Source: Paraburkholderia phenazinium (GTDB taxonomy: Bacteria; Pseudomonadota; Gammaproteobacteria; Burkholderiales; Burkholderiaceae). Taken from it: a stretch of DNA of 64,000 nucleotides. A program made the position numbers and the translations under genes. The stretch is taken from assembly GCF_900142845.1 (NCBI RefSeq), contig NZ_FSRU01000002.1:2604001-2668000 (forward strand), in the 5' to 3' direction. Below, in pieces: positions 34,442-46,053 of the stretch; position 1 is the first letter of the stretch, and each line of letters begins with the position of its first letter. The notes beneath the pieces were generated by a model. The model worked only from the letters and a program-made list of their open reading frames with translations. It was not told the DNA's origin and did no database searches.

Positions 34442-35764
34442 ATGTTTGAGGCAGAAGGTTCAAGGTTTGCCGGAGCAACCGCGACGCCCCCCGTTTCCAC
34501 GGTTCCGCTGGAGCGCTCGCGGTCGCGCCGCTGGGTCATCGTCGCCTCGCTGTTCCTGTTCATGCTGATCAACTTCGCGGACAAGGCCGTCCTCGGTCTC
34601 GTCGCAGTCCCGATGATGCACGACATGCAACTGACGCACGCCCAGTTCGGCCTCGTCGGCAGCGCGTTCTTCGTGCTGTTTTCGCTGTCGGGCATCGCGG
34701 TGGGCCTGTTCGCCGATCGCGTCAGCATGAAATGGCTGCTGGCTGCGCTTGCATTGACGTGGACTTGCGCGCAGTTGCCGCTCGCGTGGCCGAGTAGTTT
34801 CGCAGTCCTGCTGCTTTGCCGCATCCTGCTCGGCGCAGGCGAAGGACCGGCCTCGCCGCTTGCGCTGCACGTGGTCTACACCTGGTTCGACGATCGCGAG
34901 CGTAACCTGCCCACCACGATTGTTCAGCAAGGTGCAACGGCGGGGGTGATCGTTGCAGGACCGCTGCTCACCTACATCTCGCAACGCTGGCATTGGCACG
35001 CTACGTTCCTCACGCTCGGCGTGGTGGGCGCCGCGTGGACCGTGCTGTGGTTGTGCGTCGGCAAAACCGGGCACCGTGCGCGCAGCGTGCCGTCGCTCGC
35101 CGCCGCGGCGAATGGGCAAGCGCGGCTGCGCTATCGGACCCTGCTCTCCGATCGCACCGTGATCGGCGTGATGCTGCAATGCTTCGTAGGCTATGCGGTG
35201 ATTGCCGTCGGCTTCACCTGGGTGCCGGCGTATTTCCGGCTCGGTCTTGGCTTTCCCGCCACCCAGGCCGGCTGGCTGTTCGCGGCGCAGGTGGCCACGC
35301 AGATTCCGGTCGGCATCGCGCTGGCGCTGTTCTCGCATCGCCAGCTCAAACGCGGCGTGCCGTCGCGGCGCGCGCGCGGCGCCCTCATCAGCACCGCCTG
35401 TGTGGCAAGCGGCCTGGCTTATTGCGTGCTGTTTCTCGGCGTGCCGCCGTACGTCAAGGTCGCGTTGATGGGACTGGCCAGCGCACTGGCCATCCAGACG
35501 TTCACATTCGGGCCGATGCTGGTGGCGGAAGTCGCGCCCTCGGGGCAGCGCGGCGCATTGCTCGCGATCACCAATTCGATCACCACCACGGCCGGACTGA
35601 TCGGGCCGTTCGCCATGGGCAAGCTGCTCGGCGCGGCCGGCGACAGCCATGCCTACGAGACCGGCTTCGCGGTGACCGGCGCGCTGCTGCTGGCGGTGGG
35701 CGTCGCCGGCTTCGCGCTGCTCGATCCGCAACGCTCACGGCGCAGGCTCGATGCGTTGCAGTAA
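34442..35764 (+). CDS. MFS transporter (anion:cation symporter-like)
   Basis: 440 aa with about 12 membrane helices. RRWVIVASLFLFMLINFADK at the start of TM1 and RILLGAGEGPASPLALHVVY in the region of TM4 resemble the ACS family that imports organic acids such as galactonate, glucarate or aromatic acids. AGGAG lies 6 nt before ATG 34442. It is divergent from a LysR gene, a common arrangement for inducible uptake. No catabolic gene lies next to it, so the substrate cannot be inferred. Confidence 0.88.
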   Translation: MFEAEGSRFAGATATPPVSTVPLERSRSRRWVIVASLFLFMLINFADKAVLGLVAVPMMHDMQLTHAQFGLVGSAFFVLFSLSGIAVGLFADRVSMKWLLAALALTWTCAQLPLAWPSSFAVLLLCRILLGAGEGPASPLALHVVYTWFDDRERNLPTTIVQQGATAGVIVAGPLLTYISQRWHWHATFLTLGVVGAAWTVLWLCVGKTGHRARSVPSLAAAANGQARLRYRTLLSDRTVIGVMLQCFVGYAVIAVGFTWVPAYFRLGLGFPATQAGWLFAAQVATQIPVGIALALFSHRQLKRGVPSRRARGALISTACVASGLAYCVLFLGVPPYVKVALMGLASALAIQTFTFGPMLVAEVAPSGQRGALLAITNSITTTAGLIGPFAMGKLLGAAGDSHAYETGFAVTGALLLAVGVAGFALLDPQRSRRRLDALQ

Positions 35765-36040
35765 TGTGCCGGGCCGCTGCATAAGCGGGCGGATTAGCGA
35801 GTAAGTGTGCGGATGAGCCGGCCGTGTCCACTTGCCTACTGGCACACGCAGAAGACCACTGCACACGATCCCCCTCGGGCGACGCTCCAACGCATTTACG
35901 TGTTGCGTCCCGCTCATACGTTGCCTATTCTGATTCTCACCACGCGCGGCATCCTCTCGAATCAGCGCCCCAAGAGGCGTCTCTGCAAATCAGCGAACCC
36001 CACGGGCAGTGACCGCCGGCTGCTCCTCACGGAGGAACGT

Positions 36041-38977
36041 ATGCGCCGAGCAAGCTCGCCATGGGTACCGAGACGCCTCTTCGAAGCCATTCCTTCCGCA
36101 GTGGGTCTCCTGATCCTGCTGCGCGCGCAGCCAGCCTTAGCGGGCTGCGACAACGACACGCCCGCTACCGGTCAGACCGTCACGTGCAGCAGCACGATCC
36201 CACCCAATCCCTCCAGCACGCCAATCGCAGCGACAACAGGCAGTACTAACGTTTCAGTAAACGTACTACTCGGAGCCACGCTCACCATTAATGGAAACAA
36301 TGGCATCCTCGTGTACGACCGCAGCACAGTCACCAACCTCGGGACGCTAACCGTCACCGGCGACAACGTGAACGGCATCTCGGCCCAGGGCAGCGGTGCC
36401 GGTCTTGACGTTCTGACCAACCGCGGCTCGATCGTGACGAGCGGCAACGCGTCGGTAGGGATGTTCAACAGCGCCCCGGCGGTCACGATGCTCAACGACA
36501 CGGGCGGCACCATTCAGACGAGCGGCACGACGGCCCATGCGATGGCCGATCTGTCGACCACCGGCAGCGGCGCCTTGACGAACAACGGCCGGCTCTCGAC
36601 GACGGGTGCAGGATCGGCCGGCATGGCGACGTTCGCCAACAACGATACGCTCGTCAACAACGGCACGATCACCACCACGGGCGCCGCAGCTCCTGGTGTG
36701 CTGGCGCAGGGCAGCGTGGGCAATAACGTGCTGACGAACAACGGCACGATCAATGTGTCGGGTGCCAGTTCGGACGGCATCGTGTCGAATGACGCGTCGC
36801 CGGGCGTCATCACGAACACCGGCTCGGTCACATCGAGCGGTGGCCTCGGCGCCTACATCGCAGGCAAGGTGACCCTCAACAACGCGGCAGGCGCACGCAT
36901 CGTGAGTCAGCAGTCCAACGGCGTCGATGCGAACGGCGGCGGCATCTTCAACAACGCCGGCACGATCTCCGCGCAACTGGTCACGCTTTCGTTCGCCGGC
37001 GGAAGCCCGACCATCAACAATAGCGGCACGCTCCAGTCGCTCACCACCGAGGCCATTGCCATGAACGGCCCGTACGACGTGGTGATCAACAACACCGGCA
37101 CCATCGAGGGCGGCAATGGCCGCGCCATCTACACCGACACCGGCAACGACACGCTCAACTGGAGCGCCGGCACGATCACGGGCTTCGTGCGACTCGGCAC
37201 GGGCCACGACACCGCAACGCTGACCGGCCTCACCGACACCAACCTCGCCGGCGTGCCACTCTTCGCAGGCGGCAACGTCTCCAGCGTCCTCAACTTCAAC
37301 GGCACCCAGGCGAGCGGATTGAGCCGCTTCACGAACTGGTCGACCATCAACGCGACCAACGGCAGCCAGCTCACGCTCGACGACAACGGTCTGACGCTCG
37401 GCAATAGCGGCACCCTGACGGGCACGCTGACGCTCGATTCAACCAGCACCCTGTTCGCCGGCGGTCTGGGCGACCCCGCGATCACCCCGGCGGTGAGCGG
37501 CCAGCTTGTCACCGTCAGCAACGCGGGCACGATCGACCTCACCAACGGCGGCACCAGCACGACCGATGCGCTGGTGGTGAACGGCAACTACGTGGGGCTC
37601 AACGGCAAGCTGCTACTGCAAAGCGTGCTGAACGGCGACGGCTCGGCAAGCGACAAACTGGTGATCGTACAAGGCACCGGCTCGGGAAAGACAACGCTCG
37701 GGATTACTAACGTTGGCGGGACGGGCGCGGCGACGCTCACGAACGGCATCATGGTCGTGCAGGCCACCGACGGCGCGACGACGACCCCAGGTGCGTTCAC
37801 GCTGCCGAAGCCGCTGGTTGCAGGCGCCTACACGTACTACCTGTTCAAAGGCGGAGTAAGCGCCGGGACGGCCGACAACTGGTATTTACGTTCGAGCCTC
37901 GCGGCAGCGCCTACGCCTACGCCAACGCCGACTCCAACACCCACGCCAACGCCCGGCCCGCTCGCCGCCGGCGGCACCCCGTCCCTGCCCGCCGCGCCGC
38001 CGGCCGGCTCGGCACCCGTGCCGCTCTACCGGATGGAAGTGCCGGTCTACGCGGAAGTCCCTGAGCTCGCCCGGGCTCTCGGTATCGAGCAGATCGGCAC
38101 GTTCCACGACCGTGAGGGCGCGCAGTCCCTCTTGAACGAGACCGGCGCGCTACCGGCCTCGTGGACACGCGTCTGGGGCGAGCATGCCACGCTGAGCAAC
38201 GGCGGCGCCGTCGGTCCGGAGTTCAGCGGCACGCTCGGGGGGGTGGAGATCGGCCAGGATCTCTACGCCGATGCGACGCCGGGCGGTCAGCGCAACCACT
38301 ACGGCTTCATCCTCGGCTTTGCCCGCGCGCAGGGCGATGTGAGCGGCTTCGCGCTCGGCTTTCCGAACCTCGCGGCGGGACACCTGTCGATCGACGCCTA
38401 CAGCGCCGGCGGCTACTGGACCCACGTCGGCCCCGGCGGCTGGTACACCGACACCGTCCTGATGGGCAGTTCGCTCACCATCAGCCCGATGTCCTACGAG
38501 AATATCGGCGCCTCGACGCATGGCTCCGCCGAAACCGCCTCCTTCGAAGCCGGACTGCCGATCCCCCTGCCGGCCAATCTGCGCATCGAGCCGCAAGCGC
38601 AACTGATCTGGCAGCACACCTCAATCAACGATCTCGACGACGGCATTTCGAGCGTGTCGTTTCACGCCGCGAACGGTGTAACCGGCCGCCTCGGACTGCG
38701 GCTCGAAGGACAGTTCGAAGGCGCGGGCACGGTCTGGGAGCCCTATCTGCGCGCCAATCTGTGGCGCTACTTCAACGGCACCGACGAGGTGAGCTTCGCC
38801 GGCACCACCACCCTGCCGACCACGGTCCCCGCGACGGCAGCCGAGTTCGGCCTCGGCATCGCGGCGCGTTTGAGCGTGCACGGCAGCGTGTACGCGTCTG
38901 CCGGCTATACGACCAACGTGAACGGTGCGCATCGCAGCGTCGCCGAGGGGAACGCCGGGGTACGCTGGAGCTGGTGA
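36041..38977 (+). CDS. Autotransporter (type Va secretion) with glycine/asparagine-rich passenger
   Basis: 978 aa. ATG 36041 follows GGAGG with 5-nt spacing. A signal peptide (LFEAIPSAVGLLILLRAQPALA) ends near residue 34. The passenger (about 35-620) consists of short degenerate repeats of the form LTNNGTI/VINNTGTI, typical of a right-handed beta helix. A (PT)7 linker at residues 624-637 joins it to the C-terminal autotransporter beta-barrel (about the last 280 residues, from SWTRVWGEHATLS), which ends in Trp (GVRWSW), the outer-membrane insertion signal. There is no protease motif. Role probably adhesion or biofilm, by family. It stands alone, with 276 bp of upstream DNA in which no clear promoter was found. 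Confidence 0.92.
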   Translation: MRRASSPWVPRRLFEAIPSAVGLLILLRAQPALAGCDNDTPATGQTVTCSSTIPPNPSSTPIAATTGSTNVSVNVLLGATLTINGNNGILVYDRSTVTNLGTLTVTGDNVNGISAQGSGAGLDVLTNRGSIVTSGNASVGMFNSAPAVTMLNDTGGTIQTSGTTAHAMADLSTTGSGALTNNGRLSTTGAGSAGMATFANNDTLVNNGTITTTGAAAPGVLAQGSVGNNVLTNNGTINVSGASSDGIVSNDASPGVITNTGSVTSSGGLGAYIAGKVTLNNAAGARIVSQQSNGVDANGGGIFNNAGTISAQLVTLSFAGGSPTINNSGTLQSLTTEAIAMNGPYDVVINNTGTIEGGNGRAIYTDTGNDTLNWSAGTITGFVRLGTGHDTATLTGLTDTNLAGVPLFAGGNVSSVLNFNGTQASGLSRFTNWSTINATNGSQLTLDDNGLTLGNSGTLTGTLTLDSTSTLFAGGLGDPAITPAVSGQLVTVSNAGTIDLTNGGTSTTDALVVNGNYVGLNGKLLLQSVLNGDGSASDKLVIVQGTGSGKTTLGITNVGGTGAATLTNGIMVVQATDGATTTPGAFTLPKPLVAGAYTYYLFKGGVSAGTADNWYLRSSLAAAPTPTPTPTPTPTPTPGPLAAGGTPSLPAAPPAGSAPVPLYRMEVPVYAEVPELARALGIEQIGTFHDREGAQSLLNETGALPASWTRVWGEHATLSNGGAVGPEFSGTLGGVEIGQDLYADATPGGQRNHYGFILGFARAQGDVSGFALGFPNLAAGHLSIDAYSAGGYWTHVGPGGWYTDTVLMGSSLTISPMSYENIGASTHGSAETASFEAGLPIPLPANLRIEPQAQLIWQHTSINDLDDGISSVSFHAANGVTGRLGLRLEGQFEGAGTVWEPYLRANLWRYFNGTDEVSFAGTTTLPTTVPATAAEFGLGIAARLSVHGSVYASAGYTTNVNGAHRSVAEGNAGVRWSW
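37910..37951 (+). repeat. Pro-Thr hexanucleotide repeat in the autotransporter
   Basis: Seven CCN-ACN codon pairs encode (PT)7 between passenger and barrel. The units are imperfect at the DNA level, which lowers the chance of slippage. Confidence 0.85.
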
Positions 38978-39106
38978 CCGCCTGACGCCGACGCGCACGG
39001 CGAATCGTGGCGTCCCCTTTGAACACACGCGCACGATGGGGTCATCGAACCCGCCGCGTGCCGGGTTTGTTATCGTACGGCGGAGACAGACACCACCTTC
39101 GAGACA

Positions 39107-40048
39107 ATGAGCACCACCGCCGCCCTGCCCGCGCGCCGCGCCCCCGACGGCTTCGCCATCCTGACGATGATCGCGCTATGCGCCATCTGGGGCCTCCAGC
39201 AGGTCGCCATCAAAAGCACCAATACCTTTCTGCCGCCGGTGTTCCAGGCCGGACTGCGCTCGGCTATTGCCGCGGTGTTGGTGTGGGGCTGGGCGCGCGC
39301 CCGCAGCACACCGCTGTTTCGCGACGACGGCACGCTCGGCGCCGGACTGCTCGCGGGCATGCTGTTCGCCAGTGAGTTCGTGTGCATTTTTCTGGGCCTG
39401 ACGCTGACCAGTGCATCGCGCATGGCGGTGTTTCTCTACACCGCGCCGTGCTTCACGGCCCTGGGGCTGCACTGGTTCGTCGACGGCGAGCGGATGCGGC
39501 GCATCCAGTGGGCCGGCATCATCGTCGCCTTCGCGGGCATGACGCTCGCCTTCGCCGACGGCTTCGCGCGAGCGCGCGGCGATATCCACGGCTCGATGCT
39601 CGCCGGCCTGACGGGTGACGCGCTGGGCGTGCTAGGAGGGGTCGCGTGGGCTGCGACGACGGTCGTGGTACGTGCCACCCGCCTCGCCCACTCGAGCGCC
39701 AGCAAGACGCTGTTTTACCAGTTGGCGGTGTCGGCGGTGGTGTTGCTCGCGCTTGCGGCGGGGCTGGGTCAGGTCAAGGTAGCAGTGCTGACGCCGATCG
39801 CGCTGGTGAGCCTCGCCTACCAGGCGGTGGTCGTCGCGTTCGTCAGCTATCTGATCTGGTTCTGGCTGCTGACGCGCTACATTGCGTCGCGCCTGTCGGT
39901 GTTCTCGTTTTTGACGCCGCTGTTCGGCGTCACGTTCGGGGTGTTGCTGCTCGGCGAATCGTTCAGCCTGCGGTTCCTGCTCGCCGCGCTGCTGGTGCTC
40001 GTCGGCATTGCGCTCGTCAACGCTCCGGCGCAACGGCGGTCGGCATAA
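39107..40048 (+). CDS. EamA/DMT-family transporter
   Basis: 313 aa with ten hydrophobic segments in two EamA halves (ILTMIALCAIWGLQQVAIKS at the start; SRLSVFSFLTPLFGVTFGVL near the end). Members export amino acids or other small metabolites. It starts at ATG 39107 and converges on rsmA with a 24-nt gap. The substrate is unknown. Confidence 0.9.
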   Translation: MSTTAALPARRAPDGFAILTMIALCAIWGLQQVAIKSTNTFLPPVFQAGLRSAIAAVLVWGWARARSTPLFRDDGTLGAGLLAGMLFASEFVCIFLGLTLTSASRMAVFLYTAPCFTALGLHWFVDGERMRRIQWAGIIVAFAGMTLAFADGFARARGDIHGSMLAGLTGDALGVLGGVAWAATTVVVRATRLAHSSASKTLFYQLAVSAVVLLALAAGLGQVKVAVLTPIALVSLAYQAVVVAFVSYLIWFWLLTRYIASRLSVFSFLTPLFGVTFGVLLLGESFSLRFLLAALLVLVGIALVNAPAQRRSA

Positions 40049-40072
40049 CGGTTAGGCTGACGCGGCCGGCGC

Positions 40073-40942
40073 TCAGTCCTGTGCGGCTTCGGGCCTGGCG
40101 CCGCGCGGCGCCGCGCCGGCCACGATCTGCGCGACCTTCACGTATTCGGCCACCGGCACATCCTCGGCGCGGCGTTGCAGGTCGAAGCCCAGCGCCTCGA
40201 AATCCACCCGGTCGCGAAACGCCGCCAGCGTATTGCGCAACATCTTGCGCCGCTGCGAGAACGCCGCGGTCACGACCTCGCCGAGCACACGTTCGTCGAC
40301 CTCGGGCAGTTCGTGCGGCGCAAACGGAATCATCCGCACGATCGCCGAATCGACCTTGGGCGGCGGCTGAAAGGCCTCGGGTGGGACGTCCAGCTGCTTG
40401 TCGATGACGTAGCGGTACTGCAGCATCACCGATAACCGGCTGAATGCCTTGCTGCCGGGCTCCGCCACCATCCGCTCCACCACCTCGTTCTGCAGCATGA
40501 AGTGCTGGTCGATCACGCAGTGGGCGAACGCAGTGAGATGGAACAGCAGCGGGCTCGAAATGTTGTACGGCAGATTGCCGACAATCCGCAGCGTGGGCTT
40601 GCCTTCGGAGGCGCTCGATGCATCGGATGCAGCCAGCGAGGCGAAATCGAAGTCGAGCGCGTCGCCCGAATGCAGCTCCAGCAGGTCGCCGAATTTCTTC
40701 TTCAGACGCACGATCAGATCGCGATCCAGCTCGACCGCATGCAGCGGCGACTCAGGCGTAGCGAGGCGCTCGATCAGCGGCTCGGTGAGCGCGCCGAGAC
40801 CCGGCCCGATCTCGACCATGCGTTCGCCGCGCTGCGGACGAATCACGTTGACGATCGAATCGATCACGCCCATATCGACCAGAAAATTCTGTCCGAAACG
40901 CTTGCGCGCGAAATGGCCCTGGTGCTGTCTGCTGGTGGACAT
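40073..40942 (-). CDS. rsmA: 16S rRNA (adenine1518-N6/adenine1519-N6)-dimethyltransferase
   Basis: 289 aa (KsgA). Dimethylates two adjacent adenosines in helix 45 of 16S rRNA late in 30S assembly. [12 protein letters not shown], the SAM motif [15 protein letters not shown] and the catalytic [17 protein letters not shown] (NLPY) are all present. It is the last gene of the lptD-surA-pdxA-rsmA series, an order conserved in beta- and gammaproteobacteria. Confidence 0.97.
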   Translation of the reverse strand: MSTSRQHQGHFARKRFGQNFLVDMGVIDSIVNVIRPQRGERMVEIGPGLGALTEPLIERLATPESPLHAVELDRDLIVRLKKKFGDLLELHSGDALDFDFASLAASDASSASEGKPTLRIVGNLPYNISSPLLFHLTAFAHCVIDQHFMLQNEVVERMVAEPGSKAFSRLSVMLQYRYVIDKQLDVPPEAFQPPPKVDSAIVRMIPFAPHELPEVDERVLGEVVTAAFSQRRKMLRNTLAAFRDRVDFEALGFDLQRRAEDVPVAEYVKVAQIVAGAAPRGARPEAAQD

Positions 40943-40974
40943 CGAAAGACGCTACAAAAAAGGAACGGAAAAAA

Positions 40975-41988
40975 TCAGGCGGCGCGACGGTGGCGCGCCA
41001 TCGAGACGGCGGTGTCGATCGCGGCAATCAGGCTGCCCGCATCCGCGCGGCCGGTGCCGGCGAGGTCGAGCGCCGTGCCGTGATCGACGGAAGTGCGGAT
41101 GATCGGCAGCCCGAGCGTGACGTTGATGCCTTCGCCGAAGGTCGCGTATTTCAGGACCGGCAGGCCCTGATCGTGGAACATCGCGAGCACGCAGTCGGCT
41201 TCGGTCAGATAACGCGGCTGGAACAGCGTATCGGCCGGATAAGGGCCGCGCGCGTCGATGCCCGCGCCGTTCGCCTGCTGCAAGGCGGGCGCGATCACAT
41301 CGATTTCCTCGTGCCCCAGATAACCGTTTTCGCCCGCATGCGGGTTCAGGCCGGTCACGAGAATACGCGGCGCCGGCAAGCCGAAATGGTGGCGCAGGTC
41401 GTGGTCGATGATGCGCAGCGTCTCGACGATGCTCCCGATCGTCAGCGCCGCCGCCACATCCTTCAAAGGCAGGTGCGTGGTGGCCAGCGCGACCCGCAGC
41501 GGCCGTTGGCCGGTGCCGGCCAGCATCATCACCACATGCGGCGTGTGGGTGCGCTCGGCGAGATACTCGGTGTGGCCGGTGAACGGCACGCCGGCATCGT
41601 TGATGGTGCTCTTTTGCAGCGGTGCGGTGACGATGCCGTCGAACTGGCCGGCCAGCGCGCCGTCGATGGCGCTATCCAGCAGATTCAGCACGTAACGGCC
41701 GTTGGCCGCGTCGAGCTTGCCCGCTTGCGAGGGCACGCCGAGCGGCTCATGCTGCACGCGCACCCGGTTGTGGCCCGGCCCCGACAAGGCCGCCCAGTCC
41801 ACGCCGACCGCCTGGGCGCGCGCGGCGAGCAAGGCCGCATCGCCCAGCACGGTGAACTGCGCATCGGGCCAGTGGGCCGCCGCCCCCGCCAGCGCCTGCA
41901 CGGTCAGCTCGGGACCGACGCCGGCGGGCTCGCCGGTCGTGATCGCGATCTGCAGCGGGGCGTGGGACGGTTGGGCAGCGCTCGTCAT
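40975..41988 (-). CDS. pdxA: 4-hydroxythreonine-4-phosphate dehydrogenase
   Basis: 337 aa. NAD-dependent step of the DXP-dependent pyridoxal 5'-phosphate pathway. [13 protein letters not shown] at the start, [11 protein letters not shown] and the metal-binding [17 protein letters not shown] (His) and [12 protein letters not shown] (His) are diagnostic. It starts 6 nt from the surA stop and is 32 nt from rsmA, so the genes are co-transcribed. Confidence 0.97.
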   Translation of the reverse strand: MTSAAQPSHAPLQIAITTGEPAGVGPELTVQALAGAAAHWPDAQFTVLGDAALLAARAQAVGVDWAALSGPGHNRVRVQHEPLGVPSQAGKLDAANGRYVLNLLDSAIDGALAGQFDGIVTAPLQKSTINDAGVPFTGHTEYLAERTHTPHVVMMLAGTGQRPLRVALATTHLPLKDVAAALTIGSIVETLRIIDHDLRHHFGLPAPRILVTGLNPHAGENGYLGHEEIDVIAPALQQANGAGIDARGPYPADTLFQPRYLTEADCVLAMFHDQGLPVLKYATFGEGINVTLGLPIIRTSVDHGTALDLAGTGRADAGSLIAAIDTAVSMARHRRAA

Positions 41989-41993
41989 GATGC

Positions 41994-43382
41994 TTATTGC
42001 AGGCTCGGCTTGCCGACCTTGACGTCGATATAAGCCGTATCGCGCAACTCACGCAGCCAGTCTGCGTAGGCCTGCTCCGCCTTGCGTTGGCCGATGGCCT
42101 GGCGCGCCAGATCCATCTGCTGCGCCACCGAGCCTTCCGCTTCGCGGCGGCCCAGCACCTGGATCAGGTGGTAGCCGTATTCGCTGCGCACCGGCTCGCT
42201 GATCTGGCCGTCCTGCAGGCTGTTCATGGCACGCTCGAATTCCGGCACGGTCTCGCCCGGGCTGATCCAGCCGAGGTCGCCACCTTGCGATGCCGAACCG
42301 TCCTGCGAATAGGTGCGGGCAAACTTGGCGAAGTCGCCGCCTTCGGAGATTTCGCGCTTGATTTCAAGCAGCTTCTGACGCGCCGCCGGTTCCGACATGT
42401 TGTCGCCGACGCGCAGCAGGATGTGGCGCACGTGGGTTTGCGTGAGGTGGGTCGAATCGCTGCTCGCCGCACCTTGACCGGCGCGACGCTCGACGAGACG
42501 CATGATTTCGAAGCCGTCCGCGGTGCGGATCAGATCCGGGTTCACTTCGCCCGGACGCAGCGTCGCCGCTGCCTTGACCAGCTCAGGCGCCAGTTGCGAG
42601 GTGGACTGGAAGCCCATGTCGCCGCCCTTCGAAGCGTCGGCCGCCTGCGAATCCGACTTGGCGAGCTTCTCGAACTTCGTGTCGCCGCTCGTCGCCTGCT
42701 TGAGGATGCCCTGAGCCTTCTGCTCGGCCGCGACGATGTCGCTCTCCGTGGCATTGGCCGGCACCTTCACGAGAATATGCTCGAGGTGCAGGTCGCTCGT
42801 CAGACCGACATTCGGTCCACGCTGGCTGGCAATGTAGTTCGCCACTTCAGCGTCCGACACCGTCACCTTGCTGTCCACTTCCTTCTCGCGCAGACGCGAC
42901 AGGATCAGTTCCGTGCGGGCGTCGCGCTCGAACGTGGACCAGGGCACGCCCTGAGCCTCGATCTTCGAACGGTACACGTCGAGCGGCAGGTTGTTGGCCG
43001 CCGCGAGCCGTTCGAGCGTCTTCTGCACCGCGGCGTCGTCGACGGTGATGTTGTCTTCCTTGGCCCGTTGCAACTGAATGCGTTCCAGCACCATCTGGTT
43101 CAGCACCTGCTGGCGCAGCTGGTCGCTGGGCGGAATCGGTGCGTTTTGCTGCTGCAGACGGCGAGAGATCAGGCCGACGCGTTCGTCGAGCTCGCGCTGC
43201 GTGATCACGCCGTCATTGACCACCGCGGCGATCGTGTCGACCGTCTGGCCATTGCTGGCGGCCGCCTGGGTCTGCCGCGCAGCCGCGTTGGGAAGATCTT
43301 GCGCCTGTGCTGGCGCGACCGACAGGAAAGAGGCCGCAGCGGCGAGACCGGCCGCGAGCGATGCCAAGCGAAGCTTTTTCAT
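41994..43382 (-). CDS. surA: Periplasmic chaperone and peptidyl-prolyl isomerase SurA
   Basis: 462 aa. A signal peptide ([20 protein letters not shown], cleaved after APAQA) is followed by a SurA N-terminal chaperone domain (about 45-190) and two parvulin domains (about 195-300 and 310-420), each with the HILxK/R start ([12 protein letters not shown] and [12 protein letters not shown]). It escorts outer-membrane proteins to the BAM machine, LptD among them. ATG 43382 is taken as start because the signal peptide begins there; the frame is open to 43436. Confidence 0.96.
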   Translation of the reverse strand: MKKLRLASLAAGLAAAASFLSVAPAQAQDLPNAAARQTQAAASNGQTVDTIAAVVNDGVITQRELDERVGLISRRLQQQNAPIPPSDQLRQQVLNQMVLERIQLQRAKEDNITVDDAAVQKTLERLAAANNLPLDVYRSKIEAQGVPWSTFERDARTELILSRLREKEVDSKVTVSDAEVANYIASQRGPNVGLTSDLHLEHILVKVPANATESDIVAAEQKAQGILKQATSGDTKFEKLAKSDSQAADASKGGDMGFQSTSQLAPELVKAAATLRPGEVNPDLIRTADGFEIMRLVERRAGQGAASSDSTHLTQTHVRHILLRVGDNMSEPAARQKLLEIKREISEGGDFAKFARTYSQDGSASQGGDLGWISPGETVPEFERAMNSLQDGQISEPVRSEYGYHLIQVLGRREAEGSVAQQMDLARQAIGQRKAEQAYADWLRELRDTAYIDVKVGKPSLQ

Positions 43383-43458
43383 GATTCCCACAGATACTCC
43401 AATGATGTCGGGCGCGCCCCGCCCGTCTTTGCGCATTTTATAGATGATCGGACAATCG

Positions 43459-45825
43459 TCAGTCGTAATTGGTAAACCGCGCCTCCGGCGCCGCAGGCGG
43501 CGGCAGCGGCGTATACCCCGGCACGCCGGAGCGGAACGCCTGGATCAAGCCGTTGTCGACACTCGACAAGCCCTTGAACGTGATTTGCGCGAGCAAACGC
43601 GTGCCCTGGGTCGGCAGTCCGACGTTGTTCACCCCGTCTGCGTAACGCTGCACGCCCACGCCCAGCACCCAGCAGTCGGCGTCGTATTGCAGGCCGATCA
43701 GGCTGTCGATGATTGCGTGCCCCTGCAGATCGTAGTTCAGGCGCGCCACACTATACACGTGGTGCGTGAGCGGCCACTGCGCCGAAATCGTGATCTGGTT
43801 GACCGGCGTATTGTCCAGCGTCGTATCGGCACGCGTATAGATATAGGCGAGGTTGATCACCTTGCCCGATGCGGGGCTGAAACCGAAGCCGATACTGCTC
43901 TGGGTAAGCCGGTTGTTGTCCGCATTATATTGGACCGCGGTTTCCGACGCGAAACCGGCCCCGAGCTTCAGCGACGCCCCGGCGATCAGGTCCGAATGGG
44001 TGGCCTGCGCAGGCGTCTGGGTGGGCAGCAGCGTGACCCGTTGATCCTGGAAGTAATACTGCTGCGCCAGCACGAAGCGCGCACGCTCGTCCCCGGTAGC
44101 CGGGTTGATGAAGCGCGTGGTGATCGCCGCGGTCAGCCGGTTGGCGTCGGCCACCCGGTCGTCGCCGACGAACGTATTCGGCGTGAAGATTTCCGCGAGC
44201 CCGAAGTCCGCGTCCGCCGTGTCGAACAGCGGCGCAAACGTCTGGTTGTGATACGGCGTGTACACGTAGTACAGGCGCGGCTCGAGGGTCTGGATGTAAT
44301 CCTGGCCGAACAGGCGCACCGAACGCTCGAAGATCAGCCCGGTATCGAACGAGAAGGTCGGGACCGACTCCGTGAAGTCCTTCGGTTGCCCGGCCGGCGA
44401 ACCCGTGCCGATATTGCTCAGGTTGTACGACGCGAAGTGCCACTGCACCTTCGGCGTGACGAAATAACCGGGGCCGACCACCGAATACGACACGTACGGG
44501 TCGAAGGTGAGCCGGTCGCCTTCGGTCGCATCCGCGGTGGTAATGCGGAACCGCGAGAAGTCGCCTGTCGCGCCGAAGTCGAAGCCACCCACGTTGTACT
44601 GGGTGTACTTGACGTTCAGTTCAGGTTCACGCCCGTAAGGCGCCGTCGACGGGTAGAGCGTCTGCCAGTTCTGCTCGCGCGCCAGCACCGACCACGGACC
44701 GTTGTTGTACGTCAGCCCCGCTTCCTGCTGGTACAGCAGCTGCGTGCCGTTGAGGATCTGGCTGGAAACCGAGCCAAGATCTTCCGGAAAGGTGGCGTCC
44801 GAGACCTTGTTGTAATAAACGTAGCCGCCGAAGCCGTTACCGAAGTTCTGGTTGTGCTGAAGGAACAGCGCCCAACGGTTCGTCTTTGTGAGCTGGTCGT
44901 CCGGCAGGAACGTACCGCTGATCGAGCCGGAGTAATCCGGCGACAGATAGCGGAACGTCTCGTTCAGCTCCAGACCACGCTTCGAGATGTAATTCGGCGT
45001 CAACAACAGGTCGCGGTTCGGCGCGATGTTGAAGTAGTACGGCAGGTTGATCTCGAAGCCGTTGGTCGAGCCGAGCGAGAACGTGGGCGGCAGGAAGCCG
45101 CTGCGCCGCTCGCCCGAAAGCGGGAACGACAGCCACGGCGAACCGAAGATCGGCACGCCCTCGAAGAACAGCACGCCGTTGTGCGCGACGCCTTCGTCGG
45201 CGCCGGTGTCGAAGTCGAATTCGGTGCCGCGGATGTACCACGCCGGATTGCTCTCGCACTGGCACGCCGTATAGGTACCCTGCGTGAAGACCGAGCGCTC
45301 GTTGTCGAGCATGTCGACCCGCGCCGCGCTACCCGAGCCACCCGTCACGTTGAAGCGATACTTCGGCGAGGTCATGAAGCCCTCGCTCGAATCCACCTGC
45401 ATGTGCGCTTCCGGCCCCTGGAAGGTGGCGCCGTTGTTGATCACGGATACCTTGCCGTAGGCGTCGGCCATGTCGGTATCCTGATCGTAGTGCAGCGCGT
45501 CCGCCTTGATCGTGAAGGTGGGACGGCGCACTTCGGCGGAACCCTTGGCGGCCAGGTCCTGATCCGTGGTGCCGTCCGTCTTGTCGCCAAGCACGAAGGT
45601 GGCCGGCCTCTGGTCCGCCTGCAACGGGTGTTCCTGGAGCTGCGGGGCAAGCCGCATGCCCCAAGGCGCGTCGACGGGCTGCGCCTGCGCGGCGTCGCCC
45701 GACAACTGGGCGTGCGCAAGCGCGGGCATCAGGCCCGGCACGGCAATCAACGCCGCGACGAGCCGCCTTCTGCGGGGCACGCCGCCACGAGAGGGGGTTG
45801 TATGGGAAAGCTGTCTTGGCGGCAT
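43459..45825 (-). CDS. lptD: LPS-assembly protein LptD
   Basis: 788 aa. Outer-membrane translocon that inserts LPS into the outer leaflet. An N-terminal signal segment ([17 protein letters not shown]), an LptA-like OstA domain (about 85-190) and the C-terminal barrel ([20 protein letters not shown] onward) are present, with a Cys-x-Cys pair (TACQCE) and Cys at CWVLGV available for the disulfides needed for maturation. Next is surA, which helps fold it. The gene is divergent from amgK with a 228-bp gap that should hold both promoters. Confidence 0.96.
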   Translation of the reverse strand: MPPRQLSHTTPSRGGVPRRRRLVAALIAVPGLMPALAHAQLSGDAAQAQPVDAPWGMRLAPQLQEHPLQADQRPATFVLGDKTDGTTDQDLAAKGSAEVRRPTFTIKADALHYDQDTDMADAYGKVSVINNGATFQGPEAHMQVDSSEGFMTSPKYRFNVTGGSGSAARVDMLDNERSVFTQGTYTACQCESNPAWYIRGTEFDFDTGADEGVAHNGVLFFEGVPIFGSPWLSFPLSGERRSGFLPPTFSLGSTNGFEINLPYYFNIAPNRDLLLTPNYISKRGLELNETFRYLSPDYSGSISGTFLPDDQLTKTNRWALFLQHNQNFGNGFGGYVYYNKVSDATFPEDLGSVSSQILNGTQLLYQQEAGLTYNNGPWSVLAREQNWQTLYPSTAPYGREPELNVKYTQYNVGGFDFGATGDFSRFRITTADATEGDRLTFDPYVSYSVVGPGYFVTPKVQWHFASYNLSNIGTGSPAGQPKDFTESVPTFSFDTGLIFERSVRLFGQDYIQTLEPRLYYVYTPYHNQTFAPLFDTADADFGLAEIFTPNTFVGDDRVADANRLTAAITTRFINPATGDERARFVLAQQYYFQDQRVTLLPTQTPAQATHSDLIAGASLKLGAGFASETAVQYNADNNRLTQSSIGFGFSPASGKVINLAYIYTRADTTLDNTPVNQITISAQWPLTHHVYSVARLNYDLQGHAIIDSLIGLQYDADCWVLGVGVQRYADGVNNVGLPTQGTRLLAQITFKGLSSVDNGLIQAFRSGVPGYTPLPPPAAPEARFTNYD

Positions 45826-46053
45826 GTATTCGTTTGGCGAATCGGCTCGACCGCCAGCTCCTGCCCTCCCCCTCCTCCGCCTGAGCAGCCCGACCGTGAT
45901 GGTGAACTACCCATCAATCCATATTGACAACCGGTCGAACGATGAGGCGGGCGGTAAGGCGGGATGAGCGAAAGCCAGCGTGAGTCGCGTCAAAAAAGTC
46001 GTGGGGTATTATATGGCAAGACGTTGCCCCCCTGAATTTGCCTTCCGGTTTTC

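Noticed and set aside
43444..45927. An 827-codon plus-strand frame opposite lptD
   Set aside because: Antisense shadow of a clear lptD gene.
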